From contig NZ_CP069127.1 of the NCBI RefSeq assembly GCF_016811915.1, forward strand, positions 3,881,001 through 3,945,000: DNA of 64,000 bases. The letters are read 5' to 3'. Positions 52,194-60,569 of the stretch are shown here, piece after piece. Origin of the DNA: Brevibacillus choshinensis. GTDB taxonomy: Bacteria; Bacillota; Bacilli; Brevibacillales; Brevibacillaceae. The notes below the pieces were generated by a model. The model ran no database searches, was not told the DNA's origin, and saw only the letters and a list, made by a program, of their open reading frames with translations. A program made the position numbers and the translations under genes. Every line of letters starts with the position of its first letter. The first letter of the stretch is position 1.

Positions 52194-52227
52194 CAAAAAA
52201 AACAGGCCTTGCATAATGGGCCTGTGG
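52194..52227 (-). terminator. Terminator of the SR1-like RNA
   Basis: ACAGGCC/GGCCTGT stem with an 11-nt loop followed on the minus strand by eight T residues, ten bases after the SR1P stop. Confidence 0.9.
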
Positions 52228-52235
52228 TAATTAAA

Positions 52236-52361
52236 CTATTCTCTTTCTTGTTTTTCATGCTGCTGGCAATCACAGCTGCAGACCGCATAAAGCGTTTTCA
52301 CCGAATTGCATTCGAAATGTTCAATAATCGTTCCGCACGTTTGGCATACGATTGTTCCCAT
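52236..52361 (-). CDS. sr1P: GapA-binding peptide SR1P
   Basis: A 41-residue peptide beginning MGTIVCQTCGTIIEHFECNS with further cysteines in VCSCDC. The opening MGTIVCQ-C and the cysteine pattern are those of SR1P, which binds glyceraldehyde-3-phosphate dehydrogenase GapA and promotes RNase J1 binding. The ATG at 52361 has GGAGGGG upstream. The gene lies under a promoter with two perfect CcpN-type sites and ends at a strong terminator, so it matches the SR1 arrangement in peptide, regulation and neighbourhood. Confidence 0.9.
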   Translation of the reverse strand: MGTIVCQTCGTIIEHFECNSVKTLYAVCSCDCQQHEKQERE

Positions 52362-52440
52362 TTATATTCCCCTCCGCTTTCACATTGCCCAAAAGCACTG
52401 TGAGTGATGGTCATATCATCGTCAATGTGATGTTATATAC

Positions 52441-52470
52441 ATCTTAATATGACACACCATTAGGAGTCAA
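52441..52470 (-). promoter_or_regulatory. Promoter of the SR1-like RNA
   Basis: TTGACT at 52470-52465 (5 of 6) and TAAGAT at 52446-52441 (4 of 6), 18 bp apart, about 80 bp before SR1P. The first CcpN site overlaps the -10 end of the spacer. Confidence 0.65.
52446..52456 (-). promoter_or_regulatory. CcpN operator at the SR1 -10 region
   Basis: TGTGTCATATT matches the published CcpN consensus TRTGHYATAYW at all 11 positions and overlaps the promoter, fitting repression under glycolytic conditions. Confidence 0.8.
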
Positions 52471-52500
52471 TACGGTAATTTAACACATTTATAATTAATT

Positions 52501-52511
52501 AGTATGTCACA
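52501..52511 (-). promoter_or_regulatory. Second CcpN operator upstream of the SR1 promoter
   Basis: TGTGACATACT matches TRTGHYATAYW at all 11 positions, 31 bp upstream of the -35. Paired sites, one upstream and one at the -10, are the usual CcpN arrangement. Confidence 0.8.
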
Positions 52512-52512
52512 T

Positions 52513-53310
52513 TCAGGGCGCTTGTCGATTCATCCATGCCTCTACCTGAAACATCACTTGTTCTTTTTCCGGTTCATTCAGCACTTCATGACGCAATCCG
52601 TTCCACCTGTGGTATTCCACTTCGGAATGGATACCCGCTGCGAAGCGCTCAATCGCATCCGGGTCGATCAGCGAATCATCACCTGCCTGCAGGACGAGGA
52701 CGGGGACGATAATACGCTCCCGATCTTTCCACGCCTGATCCATCGCCCGATGCAGCTCCTGAAACCACCGCACACTCACCTTGGCATAATTAAGCGGATC
52801 GCTCTGATATGCCGCTTGAACTACCGGATCCCGCGACACCATGTCAGGCGTGATGCCATTCGGCATGGCCAAAGTAGGCCAAACGCTGTCCAGCCAGTGA
52901 GCAAGCTTGACCTTCCAAGGGGGAACGGCCAACTTCAATGCAAGGCAAGGCGATGTCAAAATAAGTCCCGCAAATTCCTGCTTGCTTTGCTCATAGCATT
53001 GGATGTACCGAGTAGCGATTAGCCCTCCCAGACTATGACCGAGTATGTAGATTGGATGTCCATCTCCCGCTGCTTCCCGGGCTGCCCTCCTCCATTCATC
53101 TACCGCCTCCAGGTATTCCTCAAAGGCTTTGATGTGACCCTTGCGTCCTGGTGCCCTCCCCCAACCTGGCAAATCGCCTGTAAACACGCTCCAACCCCGC
53201 TCGTTCAAATAGGCCGCCACGTGCTCATATCGACCATAATGCTCCCCTGTACCATGCACAAGGACGACCGCTCCTTTTTGTTCGGCAGCCAGCCATTTAT
53301 GTTGAATCAT
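52513..53310 (-). CDS. Alpha/beta hydrolase, monoacylglycerol-lipase / lysophospholipase type
   Basis: 265 residues of the Hydrolase_4 (serine aminopeptidase S33) type. VLVHGTGEHYGRYEHVAAYL near 16-35 is the oxyanion-hole region, GHSLGG near 93-98 holds the catalytic serine, and Asp (LQAGDDSLID) plus His (GLRHEVLNE) complete the triad. It resembles Bacillus subtilis YtpA, which was linked to bacilysocin synthesis, and other monoacylglycerol lipases. No signal peptide. The stop is adjacent to the upstream CcpN site of SR1. Confidence 0.87.
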   Translation of the reverse strand: MIQHKWLAAEQKGAVVLVHGTGEHYGRYEHVAAYLNERGWSVFTGDLPGWGRAPGRKGHIKAFEEYLEAVDEWRRAAREAAGDGHPIYILGHSLGGLIATRYIQCYEQSKQEFAGLILTSPCLALKLAVPPWKVKLAHWLDSVWPTLAMPNGITPDMVSRDPVVQAAYQSDPLNYAKVSVRWFQELHRAMDQAWKDRERIIVPVLVLQAGDDSLIDPDAIERFAAGIHSEVEYHRWNGLRHEVLNEPEKEQVMFQVEAWMNRQAP

Positions 53311-53399
53311 TCCTCTTCTCCTCTCCGCTCGTCCGACTGGGTGCAGAGCTTACGTCTTTTTCAGCCTTTTCTTACTCATATCTTCGATCGTACATGAAA

Positions 53400-53426
53400 A
53401 ACGAGCAGAAGAAAATCTTCTGCTCG
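53400..53426 (-). terminator. Terminator of the DUF3055 gene
   Basis: CGAGCAGAAGA/TCTTCTGCTCG perfect 11-bp stem with a 3-nt loop, then TTTTTC on the minus strand. Confidence 0.88.
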
Positions 53427-53430
53427 CCTG

Positions 53431-53730
53431 CTAGTACTGATTTTCTTCAAATGGCATAGTAGGTAGATACTCTTGGAGAAATTGGGCAAGGGCTTCCGCT
53501 TCGCTCTCAGAATCCAGCCGGAAGATTTTTTGCAGGTAACCAGGATTTACGGCATCCTCTGAACTGAGAAGGGTCGATTGCCCCGTCTGCATACAGATCA
53601 CCAATGGCTTCCCGTAAAACTTGTGAGTAAAAACAATCCCGAAATCATGGCGAGTTCCCTCCGAGACAAATCCCAGAAAACGTACATTGGCGTTCTCCGA
53701 CTCCTCGTATAGGTGGTCGTAGTGCTCCAT
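53431..53730 (-). CDS. DUF3055 family protein
   Basis: 99 residues: NVRFLGFVSEGTRHDFGIVFTHKFYGKPLVICMQTGQSTLL is the family signature (read in two parts). Small, soluble, unknown function. The ATG at 53730 has GAGGAGGG. It begins about 105 bp after the MarR-type regulator gene on the same strand; whether the two share a transcript is unclear. Confidence 0.88.
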   Translation of the reverse strand: MEHYDHLYEESENANVRFLGFVSEGTRHDFGIVFTHKFYGKPLVICMQTGQSTLLSSEDAVNPGYLQKIFRLDSESEAEALAQFLQEYLPTMPFEENQY

Positions 53731-53835
53731 CAGCAATCCCTCCTCATTTGAAGTATGGCTCCGAATCATTGTTGAATAAATATTCGGAGTATTTCTTAGT
53801 ATACGCGAAAACCCACTTTTTGCCACTCCTGCCAC

Positions 53836-54360
53836 TTAACTGATCAAATGCCTGGAATTGGGAAGCCGATCCTCGCCTTCCTGAATCCATCGCACCTTTT
53901 CAGCACCGTGCAATGATTGAGCGACAAAGGACAAACATTCAAAGAATAATTCTACCACCGCTGTACTGTAGCGTTCCTCCATTTTCTCCAATGCATACGT
54001 CAAACGAAAAATAGATGGCACGCTTCGACGGCTGGCTTCGATCACTTCTTTTCCTTTTTCCGTTGGATACACATGCACGACACGGCCATCCAACTCCGAC
54101 TTTTCGATGGTTACCATCCCTTTTTCCATCAACTTCTTGATATGAATCACGATCGATGAGGGGTGCCAGAAGGTCCAGTCGGCAATTTGTGTGACCCGCA
54201 CGCCTTCGTAACAGTAAATGATCCAGAGAATGTTTAATTGCACGGAGGAATCCAGTTCGGCTTCCTTCGCTGCCTTCTCCCAATCCTCTTTATTCACCAC
54301 ATCGATGGCGCGCATTGTGTTAAGCGCTTCGAAAACGTTTCTGATTGAGACCTCCTGCAT
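53836..54360 (-). CDS. MarR-family regulator, Hpr/ScoC-like
   Basis: 174 residues with a winged helix: ILWIIYCYEGVRVTQIADWTFWHPSSIVIHIKKLMEKGMV holds helices 2-4 and the recognition helix, and SELDGRVVHVYPTEKG the wing. The tryptophan-rich helix and the long C-terminal extension resemble Hpr (ScoC), the protease-production regulator of Bacillus subtilis, more than small MarR proteins. That is a similarity of pattern, not proof. An ATG with GGAGG-type site precedes it (CAGGAGG). Confidence 0.82.
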   Translation of the reverse strand: MQEVSIRNVFEALNTMRAIDVVNKEDWEKAAKEAELDSSVQLNILWIIYCYEGVRVTQIADWTFWHPSSIVIHIKKLMEKGMVTIEKSELDGRVVHVYPTEKGKEVIEASRRSVPSIFRLTYALEKMEERYSTAVVELFFECLSFVAQSLHGAEKVRWIQEGEDRLPNSRHLIS

Positions 54361-54540
54361 AGGATCTATCCTCCATGAGATTCTGATCTTCTTTCATCCA
54401 CTATATAAATAGTAACTATATTTTACACTTTTCAGAAAAGACACGCAATTATTTTTGGTCAGGAATTGCCGCATTGTCAAAGAGTGGAAGCAATGCTACA
54501 CTAAACGCAGACATTCTCGGTACTAGGAGTGAGTGCAATC

Positions 54541-54969
54541 GTGAAACTTCAATCAGCCTACATTTATTTCGTAGAAGGCTCTACTGCCACCAAAGCAGAC
54601 ATTGAAGACGTGAAGGCAAAGTTTTCCCGATATATCGACATGACGACCAAGACCGGCCAACAGCTTGGTTGGTCGTACGCAGATGCAGCCTTTCCATACA
54701 CGCTGGAGGAACGGGAGGAAGGCAAAGGCTCCTGGTTCCTGCTCAAAGGAAAAGACCCGAATATGTACAAGGCCATCATCGTCGGTGTCGGCTCCGCCGA
54801 ATCGAATGGACAAGAAAAGCACTACATTCAACTGTCGTTACCAGAATCCGCTACGCATGGCGATAAAAACAAAGCAAATGAGTACTGCCGCTATCTGGCC
54901 CGTGATTACAAGGCGGAGCTTCACTTATTCAACAAGAGAATTCAGTATTTTCAGCCTCGAAAGCCATAA
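54541..54969 (+). CDS. DUF1885 family protein
   Basis: 142 residues from the GTG at 54541 (MKLQSAYIYFVEGST), which lies 11 bp after AGGAG. A GTG 12 bases earlier is too close to that site. The stretches DMTTKTGQQLGWSYADAAFPY and YIQLSLPESATHGDKNKANEYCRYLA match DUF1885, a small alpha/beta protein of Bacilli with a solved structure but no known function. Own promoter and terminator. Confidence 0.8.
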   Translation: MKLQSAYIYFVEGSTATKADIEDVKAKFSRYIDMTTKTGQQLGWSYADAAFPYTLEEREEGKGSWFLLKGKDPNMYKAIIVGVGSAESNGQEKHYIQLSLPESATHGDKNKANEYCRYLARDYKAELHLFNKRIQYFQPRKP

Positions 54970-54989
54970 CGATCCATCCCCAAAAAGAA

Positions 54990-55017
54990 GCAGCCGACGC
55001 CCTCGGCTGTTTTTTAT
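54990..55017 (+). terminator. Terminator after the DUF1885 gene
   Basis: CAGCCGA/TCGGCTG stem with a 5-nt loop, followed by TTTTTT. Confidence 0.88.
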
Positions 55018-55100
55018 TGACTTGGGCTAGCTCCACCGCTCGATCATAGCCATAAGGTAGTTACTGAGCGAATCGGATGCTATGAGAGAGGTGTTATCCT

Positions 55101-55739
55101 ATGGAGACTCAAGTGTTTATCGAGCTGATGGCTGGCTCGGCCAGACAAACCTATTTGACTCATCACATTTTCCCCTCGATTACCATCGCCCAGGCCATCC
55201 TGGAGTCAGGCTGGGGAAAGAAAGTACCGGTCGACCCGGCTACAGGGCGTTCCTCTTACAATTTATTTGGCATCAAAGGAACAGGGCCTGCTGGGTCTGT
55301 CAGCGTCGAAAGCAAGGAAGTGGAGAACGGCCAGACTGTTTCGCGCACCTCCCACTTCAAGGCGTATTACAATTACCAGCAGTCCATTGACGATCATGCC
55401 GACTTTTTGCTCAAGCCAAATTATAAAAAAGTGATCACAGCCGCCACCCCACAAGAGGCTGCCCATGCTTTGGAAAAGGCGGGCTATGCGACCGACCCGC
55501 AATATGCGGAAAAACTGACAGCGTTAATCAAAAATTACAATCTGAGTCAATACGATCAATTTTCTACGGAGGAGCCCATCGTCTATCCCCCATGGAAGCT
55601 CGATTTAGGAACACGCGCCTTAAAAGAAGGACTGCTCACGTCTCCTGAGTGGCTCAGCAAGCTGGATGAACCTATGCCGGTTTGGGCCGTCCTCGCCGTT
55701 GCCCTGCGCTTGCTCGACAAGCAGCGGCAAATGCCGTAA
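55101..55739 (+). CDS. N-acetylglucosaminidase domain protein (GH73/FlgJ type)
   Basis: 212 residues. A glucosaminidase domain spans about 1-150; the catalytic glutamate is Glu35 in IAQAILESGWGKK, and LFGIKGTGP and FKAYYNYQQSIDDHADFL complete the family pattern. No signal peptide is present, unusual for a wall hydrolase; it may be released by lysis, act in the mother cell, or use another route. The last 60 residues form a separate small domain (LDLGTRALKEGLLTSPEWLSKLD) like those in phage or spore lytic enzymes. A terminator follows. Confidence 0.85.
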   Translation: METQVFIELMAGSARQTYLTHHIFPSITIAQAILESGWGKKVPVDPATGRSSYNLFGIKGTGPAGSVSVESKEVENGQTVSRTSHFKAYYNYQQSIDDHADFLLKPNYKKVITAATPQEAAHALEKAGYATDPQYAEKLTALIKNYNLSQYDQFSTEEPIVYPPWKLDLGTRALKEGLLTSPEWLSKLDEPMPVWAVLAVALRLLDKQRQMP

Positions 55740-55749
55740 GAAACAACAA

Positions 55750-55778
55750 AAGACCCTCTTTCCAGAGGGTCTTCCTTT
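55750..55778. terminator. Terminator between the glucosaminidase and DUF4912 genes
   Basis: AAGACCCTCT/AGAGGGTCTT perfect stem with a 4-nt loop. Confidence 0.88.
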
Positions 55779-55795
55779 ATCCATGAGCACGTTGA

Positions 55796-56158
55796 TCAAA
55801 TCATTTGAGATCTCGATAGCGAAAAGAACCTTCCATCCACCATTCGAATGCCTAAATCAACACAATATTCCAATCCTTGCGTAACTCCGTAAAGAATCCA
55901 CTCGGATGAACGGTGGTTGATATCAAAATCAGTGTAAAGGTCTGTGCCATCATCGCGGATCTCTTTGCGGTCAGTCACATCGAAAAGGCGTAGGACAAAA
56001 GGCAGCTCAGCAAAAGGGATCGCAAACTTCTTCTCCACTTCCTGCTTGAACTCCTTTGTCATGTTCCACTCTGCCCGGATAGAATGATCATCCTGCCAGG
56101 CGATGCGTATACTCGGGCCTTCTACGTCTGTGGATGATCGCGGGGGATTTGTCTCCAT
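55796..56158 (-). CDS. DUF4912 family protein
   Basis: 120 residues. The pattern LRLFDVTDRKEI, SSEWILYGVTQGLEYCVDLGIRMVDGRFFSLSRSQMI (in two parts) is the DUF4912 signature, with a late SRSQMI that matches the family's SR/SN ending. Function unknown; related domains in other phyla are found beside glycogen or starch enzymes. Single gene, converging with the glucosaminidase gene. Confidence 0.8.
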   Translation of the reverse strand: METNPPRSSTDVEGPSIRIAWQDDHSIRAEWNMTKEFKQEVEKKFAIPFAELPFVLRLFDVTDRKEIRDDGTDLYTDFDINHRSSEWILYGVTQGLEYCVDLGIRMVDGRFFSLSRSQMI

Positions 56159-56269
56159 TCGCTCCCATCGTTCCTTTCTTTCATGTACTCGCTTTCACCA
56201 TGTATATCGGCTTTTCTACCTATTATACCATGTGAATTAGCATCGTGGGAACGCAAACAAGCCATTATT

Positions 56270-56866
56270 TTATCGGCCAACTGTAAAGGTGTTCTCGCCT
56301 ACAACCACATAAGACTTGAATTGCTCAGACTTCATCCGTACCTGGATCTTGTAGGTCCCATAACTTCCAAGCTTGGTGGAAACAAATGGTTCAGAGAAAT
56401 AAAAGCTGTTTGCTTTCTCAGTGGAGTACTTCCACTCTTTCCCTTTATCAATTTCTTTTCCTTCCGGCGAAATCAAAACCAGCTGCATTCTCAGGTCTTT
56501 TGCTACAGGCGCTTCATCGACTTCTACAAACACGTTAAAGGTGCGTGGTACATTTTTATCACTATATCCTTTAATCGGGTTGCTAAACACGACCGTCTTG
56601 TTTCTCGTTTGCTGAATCCCTTCCAATACAAGGATATTCACATTCGGCTTAATAATTTCCAATTTTCCGGAGTTTTGGTCATATTCTACAAAGCCACCCA
56701 TTTTATTGACGAGATCTTCCACAGAATTCGCGTTGGATGACCCCATGCTGCTTACGACTCGTTCGCCACCCATGAATACCCGCATCGCCCCCTCACCCAA
56801 GGCGGTGCTTCCTACTCCAGCCATGACAGCTGTTGCCAACAAGGCCGACAACCATGCTTTTTTCAT
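56270..56866 (-). CDS. Secreted protein with copper amine oxidase-like N-terminal region
   Basis: 198 residues. A signal peptide ends near residue 24 (TALG). Residues about 28-80 (FMGGERVVSSMG, SVEDLVNKMGGFVEYDQNSGKLEIIKP) are a worn version of the copper amine oxidase N-terminal domain, which is common in secreted Paenibacillaceae proteins and is unrelated to oxidase activity. The C-terminal 110 residues are a beta sandwich (FNVFVEVDEAPVAKDLRMQLVLISPEG in two parts). Function unknown. Confidence 0.78.
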   Translation of the reverse strand: MKKAWLSALLATAVMAGVGSTALGEGAMRVFMGGERVVSSMGSSNANSVEDLVNKMGGFVEYDQNSGKLEIIKPNVNILVLEGIQQTRNKTVVFSNPIKGYSDKNVPRTFNVFVEVDEAPVAKDLRMQLVLISPEGKEIDKGKEWKYSTEKANSFYFSEPFVSTKLGSYGTYKIQVRMKSEQFKSYVVVGENTFTVGR

Positions 56867-57083
56867 GTCATAATCCTCCTGTATGTGTGCGCTGCAGCGC
56901 TTGTTATTCCGAATTTGTTCTTATAAGTTTATACGCCTAAACAAGCAAATAGTTGTGGTCCTCCGCTAACTTTTTTCAACACTATCCACACTATCCACAG
57001 CCCTAGATAATCAGGAAGAAAGACTTATTCACAGGGTGTTTACCTAGTCATGCAGCACTGCTGACCAGAAGGAGAAAGGATAT

Positions 57084-57115
57084 GAAAAAGGAGCAGCCAG
57101 TGAGTAGCTGCTCCC
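57084..57115 (-). terminator. Terminator of the dap operon
   Basis: GGAGCAGC/GCTGCTCC perfect stem followed by TTTTTC on the minus strand, about 20 bp after dapL. Confidence 0.88.
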
Positions 57116-57135
57116 AAGTCCTATGATCGAATGAA

Positions 57136-58266
57136 TCAACGCTCCGACAATTTCGTGAAGTAACCGCTGACGACCTTGATCGCAACTTCGATCGCGTCTT
57201 CGTTCGGCTCGATTTTCGAGTGATGCAATCCGTACGGCGTATTGACTCCCAGCCAAAACAAAAATCCGGGAATCTCGCTGAGGAAATAGCCAAAATCCTC
57301 TCCCGTCATCGCTTCCTTGCAATGAATGAGGGTAACCTCCGGGCATTCCTCGTCCACCCATGCCATGAAATCCTCTGTCAGTGCCTCTTCGTTGTACACC
57401 TGGCAGTATCCACAGCCGTAATCGATCGTGGCCGTGCATTCAAAGCCAGCCTCTACCCCTTTGACCAAGGCCTCGATGCGACTTTTCACCCGTGCCATCG
57501 ATTCCATGGAAAACGTGCGGATGGTTCCTTCGAGACGAGCACGCTCGGCGATGATGTTTTGCTTGGTTCCACCTTCGATTTTGCCAATCGTGATGACTGC
57601 GGAATCCAGTGGGTCGATATTCCTCGCGACAATGGATTGAAGCTGGGTCACCAAGTGGCTGCCTGCGACGACCATGTCGTTGGATTGATGGGGAAATGCA
57701 GCATGGCCCCCTTTTCCGACCAGATCCACAAACAATTCCGAAGTGTTGGCAAAAAGAATGCCGGGCTTGGTAGCAATGTGACCGACAGGATACTCCGGTG
57801 CGATGTGCAGGGCAAAGATGCAATCAGGACGCCACGCGGCAAACGCTTCGCTTTCCATCATTGGCAAAGCCCCACCCGGTCCTTCTTCGGCAGGTTGAAA
57901 CAGAAACAACAAGTCATCGGCAATCGGATGCTCCACAAAATGAGTCAGGAGCCCGAGCGCGATTGCCATGTGCATGTCATGTCCACACGCATGCATGAAG
58001 CCTTCGTGCAAGGAACGGAAAGGATAGGACGTCTCCTCTGCGATCGGGAGACCATCCATGTCCGTGCGCCAGGCGATTGTTCGTTTTGGATCGGTCCCTG
58101 GAACGCGGACGAGAATTCCCGTGCGCCACGTTTGAACCTGGAGTCGCTCAGAAGGGAGCGTCTCCAGATAACGCAGAAGGTACTGTTGCGTCTTTACTTC
58201 CTGAAAGCCGGGTTCCGGAATTTGATGGAGATCTCTGCGTATTTGCACAAACGTGGAAACGCTCAT
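57136..58266 (-). CDS. dapL: N-acetyldiaminopimelate deacetylase
   Basis: 376 residues, M20D metallo-amidohydrolase. [20 protein letters not shown] near 92-111 carries the metal ligands, [11 protein letters not shown] near 130 and [15 protein letters not shown] near 335 the catalytic and remaining ligand residues. In the acetylase branch of lysine synthesis it removes acetate from N-acetyl-LL-diaminopimelate. Its ATG directly follows the TAG of the aminotransferase gene, with AAGGAGG inside the end of that gene. Third gene of the lysine-riboswitch operon. The family also includes hippurate hydrolases, but the context fixes the assignment. Confidence 0.92.
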   Translation of the reverse strand: MSVSTFVQIRRDLHQIPEPGFQEVKTQQYLLRYLETLPSERLQVQTWRTGILVRVPGTDPKRTIAWRTDMDGLPIAEETSYPFRSLHEGFMHACGHDMHMAIALGLLTHFVEHPIADDLLFLFQPAEEGPGGALPMMESEAFAAWRPDCIFALHIAPEYPVGHIATKPGILFANTSELFVDLVGKGGHAAFPHQSNDMVVAGSHLVTQLQSIVARNIDPLDSAVITIGKIEGGTKQNIIAERARLEGTIRTFSMESMARVKSRIEALVKGVEAGFECTATIDYGCGYCQVYNEEALTEDFMAWVDEECPEVTLIHCKEAMTGEDFGYFLSEIPGFLFWLGVNTPYGLHHSKIEPNEDAIEVAIKVVSGYFTKLSER

Positions 58267-59481
58267 CTACAGCGCCTCCTTTGCTGAAATGGCCGCAGTC
58301 AGCTGACGGGTAAACACTTCGAGGAAGCGATCCACATCGCCCTTCGTGAGTGTCAATGGCGGAAGTAATCGAACGATCGTTTTTTGCGTGACATCGACGA
58401 GGATCCCCTCTGCAAGCAATTCACTTTGCAAACGGCTCGTTTCATCAGGCGTGACGCTCAGCGGAATACCCACCATCATGCCCTTTCCTCGCAAAGCCTG
58501 CAGCTGCTCTGGCATGCGTGCACGCAAGGCTTCCAGTCCTGCCCACAGGTATTCGATCACCTCGTTTACCCCAGCGGCAAAGCCCGGTTCGAGCAATTCA
58601 TCCAGCACGGCATTCCCAAGGGCTGCGGACAAAGGAGATGGGGCAAAGGTGGTTCCGTGATCACCCGGCTTAAACTGGTTCATCAGCTTTGTACCAGCGA
58701 TCACGCCCCCAAGAGGCAAGCCTCCCCCTACGCCTTTTGCAAACAAGATCAGATCAGGCGACACACCTGCATGCTGATAGGCAAACAGTTTACCCGTGCG
58801 TCCCATCCCGGTCTGAATCTCGTCCATTGCGAAAAGCATGCCTTCTTCCTGGCAAACGGCTTCCACCTCACGCAGAAACGCCTCCGTCAGAGGCACAACC
58901 CCGCCTGAACCGAGCACTGGCTCCATCAAAACCGCTGCAGGCTTGGCGCTTTGGCATATTGCACGCAGGCCTTCCGAATCTTCAGCGTCCAGCTCATAGA
59001 CGGGAAATGCCGGCTGCGGAAAATCCTGATACACATGGGCTTGTCTGGTCAATCGCACAGCTCCCAGCGTACGGCCGTGGAAGCTGTTGCGCAGAACGAC
59101 GATACCCTCGCGGCCCGCACCTTCCGCTTTTGTCCACTTGTGAATCAGCTTGATCGCCGCCTCCGTCGCCTCAGCACCGGAATTGGTGAAAAACACTTTT
59201 CCCGTAATGGTCTGTTCAACCAACCGCTGTGCCAAACGAATGGCAGGCTGGTTGAGAAACACATTGGAGATGTGCAGAAACTGCTCACCTTGCTCATGCA
59301 GGGCCTTCAGAATACGCGGATGCGAATGTCCCAGCACATTGACTGCGAGTCCGGTAAACAGATCGAGGTAGCTTTTGCCATTCGTGTCGTACAAGTAGTT
59401 GCCTTCCCCTTTGGCAATGGCAATCGGCAACCGTTTGTATGTGGAAACGATGTATTGTTCATCAAGCGAGCGCCAGTCCAT
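58267..59481 (-). CDS. Class III aminotransferase, probable N-acetyl-diaminopimelate or acetylornithine aminotransferase
   Basis: 404 residues, fold-type I PLP enzyme of the ArgD family. TNSGAEATEAAIK at 99-111, DEIQTGMGRTGKLFAYQHAG at 220-239 and the PLP lysine Lys249 in LILFAKGVGGGLPLGG are intact. It lies between dapH and dapL, 14 bp after dapH and touching dapL, under the lysine riboswitch. It most likely performs the N-acetyl-LL-diaminopimelate aminotransferase step, which in Bacillus subtilis is done by an unlinked enzyme (PatA) of another class. Acetylornithine aminotransfer is the family's better-known reaction. Confidence 0.85.
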   Translation of the reverse strand: MDWRSLDEQYIVSTYKRLPIAIAKGEGNYLYDTNGKSYLDLFTGLAVNVLGHSHPRILKALHEQGEQFLHISNVFLNQPAIRLAQRLVEQTITGKVFFTNSGAEATEAAIKLIHKWTKAEGAGREGIVVLRNSFHGRTLGAVRLTRQAHVYQDFPQPAFPVYELDAEDSEGLRAICQSAKPAAVLMEPVLGSGGVVPLTEAFLREVEAVCQEEGMLFAMDEIQTGMGRTGKLFAYQHAGVSPDLILFAKGVGGGLPLGGVIAGTKLMNQFKPGDHGTTFAPSPLSAALGNAVLDELLEPGFAAGVNEVIEYLWAGLEALRARMPEQLQALRGKGMMVGIPLSVTPDETSRLQSELLAEGILVDVTQKTIVRLLPPLTLTKGDVDRFLEVFTRQLTAAISAKEAL

Positions 59482-59494
59482 GTTCGTACACCCC

Positions 59495-60205
59495 TTAGAG
59501 TTGACGTAGCTCCTGCTTGATCTCGGTCTTGGAACGAGTTTTTTCGTCGATTTGTTTGATGACGCGAGCAGGAGTACCTGCTACCACTGTATATGGAGGA
59601 ACATCCTCAATGACGACAGCACCCGCAGCGACTACCGCACCTTTTCCTACGCGAATGCCTTCCAGAATCACCGCATTCGCACCGATCAGTACGTCATCCT
59701 CGACTACTACTGGTTGAGCGGATGGTGGCTCGATTACGCCTGCGATCACAGAACCAGCGCCGATATGGCAGTTCTTCCCGATCGTTCCACGGCCGCCTAC
59801 CACTACGTTCATGTCGATCATGGTGCCCTCTCCAATGACCGCACCGATGTTGATGGAAGCACCCATCATGATCACCGCGTTGTTGCCGATGGTCACTTGG
59901 TCACGAATGATTGCGCCTGGCTCGATGCGAGCTTGAATTCCTTTGGTGTCGAGCAGCGGAATGGCGGAGTTGCGGCGGTCGCTTTCCACTACGTAGTCTT
60001 CGATTTTGTCAGCGTTTTGCGCCAGAACTGGCTCGATCTCTTTCCATTCGCCAAACACGACGCCTGTATTGCCATTGATGAAAGCTTTGGCGTTCGCACC
60101 AAAATCGATGCCTTCCAGGTTTCCTTTCACATATAGTTTTACTGGAGTTTTCTTTTCGCTTTTTTGAATAAAAGAGATAATTTCATTTGCATCCATCATG
60201 TTCAC
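59495..60205 (-). CDS. dapH: 2,3,4,5-tetrahydropyridine-2,6-dicarboxylate N-acetyltransferase
   Basis: 236 residues. The N-terminal 90 residues carry the DapH-specific region ([18 protein letters not shown]); the rest is a left-handed parallel beta helix with hexapeptide repeats ([29 protein letters not shown] in two parts). It acetylates tetrahydrodipicolinate, committing flux to the acetylase branch of diaminopimelate and lysine synthesis. The GTG at 60205 is chosen since AAAAGGAGG lies 8 bp upstream. First gene of dapH-aminotransferase-dapL, under a lysine riboswitch. Confidence 0.95.
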   Translation of the reverse strand: MNMMDANEIISFIQKSEKKTPVKLYVKGNLEGIDFGANAKAFINGNTGVVFGEWKEIEPVLAQNADKIEDYVVESDRRNSAIPLLDTKGIQARIEPGAIIRDQVTIGNNAVIMMGASINIGAVIGEGTMIDMNVVVGGRGTIGKNCHIGAGSVIAGVIEPPSAQPVVVEDDVLIGANAVILEGIRVGKGAVVAAGAVVIEDVPPYTVVAGTPARVIKQIDEKTRSKTEIKQELRQL

Positions 60206-60277
60206 AGGTAAATCCTCCTTTTAGTCAACAGCATTTCGAATGAAATAAGAAAACCTCAGTCGAAGTCTGCCCAAACA

Positions 60278-60316
60278 TAAAAAAAGCAATGAGTGCATGC
60301 GCTAACTCATTGCTTT
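60278..60316 (-). terminator. Riboswitch-controlled terminator of the dap operon
   Basis: AAAGCAATGAGT/ACTCATTGCTTT perfect 12-bp stem with a 10-nt loop, then TTTTTT on the minus strand, between the lysine aptamer and dapH. Confidence 0.9.
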
Positions 60317-60336
60317 CGATACATCGGCAGCAAATC

Positions 60337-60517
60337 GTAAATAGCGCTCCACAAGAAAGACTCTTTCTTGTGACAGGATGATCATTATTCATGGGCACCC
60401 CAACCTTTGCCACTCAGGGGATGGCAATCGGCTTCGGCGCTTTAGCCTTTCCTCCTTTTCCTGCCCCCCGGCAGATCTCGAAAAGATGTACTCATCTTCG
60501 GCGCACCTCTATTTAGA
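60337..60517 (-). promoter_or_regulatory. Lysine riboswitch (L box)
   Basis: The minus strand shows the core elements: AAATAGAGGTGCGCC, AAGATGAGTA, GAGGAAAGGC, GCGCCGAAGC, TTGGGGTGCC, the CACAAGAAAG/CTTTCTTGTG hairpin and the closing GGAGCGCTATTTACG, whose CTATTT pairs with AAATAG. The intrinsic terminator follows. Lysine should repress the dap operon. Confidence 0.95.
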
Positions 60518-60540
60518 CTTTCTTATCATAATTTCATTTA

Positions 60541-60569
60541 ACTCTACCAAAATCAACACCGTGTGGCAA
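60541..60569 (-). promoter_or_regulatory. Candidate promoter of the dap operon
   Basis: TTGCCA at 60569-60564 (5 of 6) and TAGAGT at 60546-60541 (4 of 6), 17 bp apart, about 25 bp before the lysine aptamer. Confidence 0.6.

Larger units (their letters stand above)
52194..52434 (-). ncRNA. SR1-like dual-function small RNA
   Basis: A transcript of roughly 240 nt is predicted from the promoter at 52441-52470 to the terminator at 52194-52227. It contains the SR1P peptide gene and little else. In Bacillus subtilis SR1 is a 205-nt base-pairing RNA that targets ahrC mRNA and also encodes SR1P, and it is located beside speA, as here (about 4.7 kb from speA). The base-pairing role is not testable from this window. 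Confidence 0.6.

Noticed and set aside
57044..57439. Minus-strand open frame inside dapL
   Set aside because: Another frame of dapL with no start signal; dapL has clear M20 motifs.
60225..60413. Minus-strand open frame with a Cys-rich product, MAKVGVPMNNDHP...
   Set aside because: It lies entirely within the lysine riboswitch and its terminator; the RNA structure explains the sequence.
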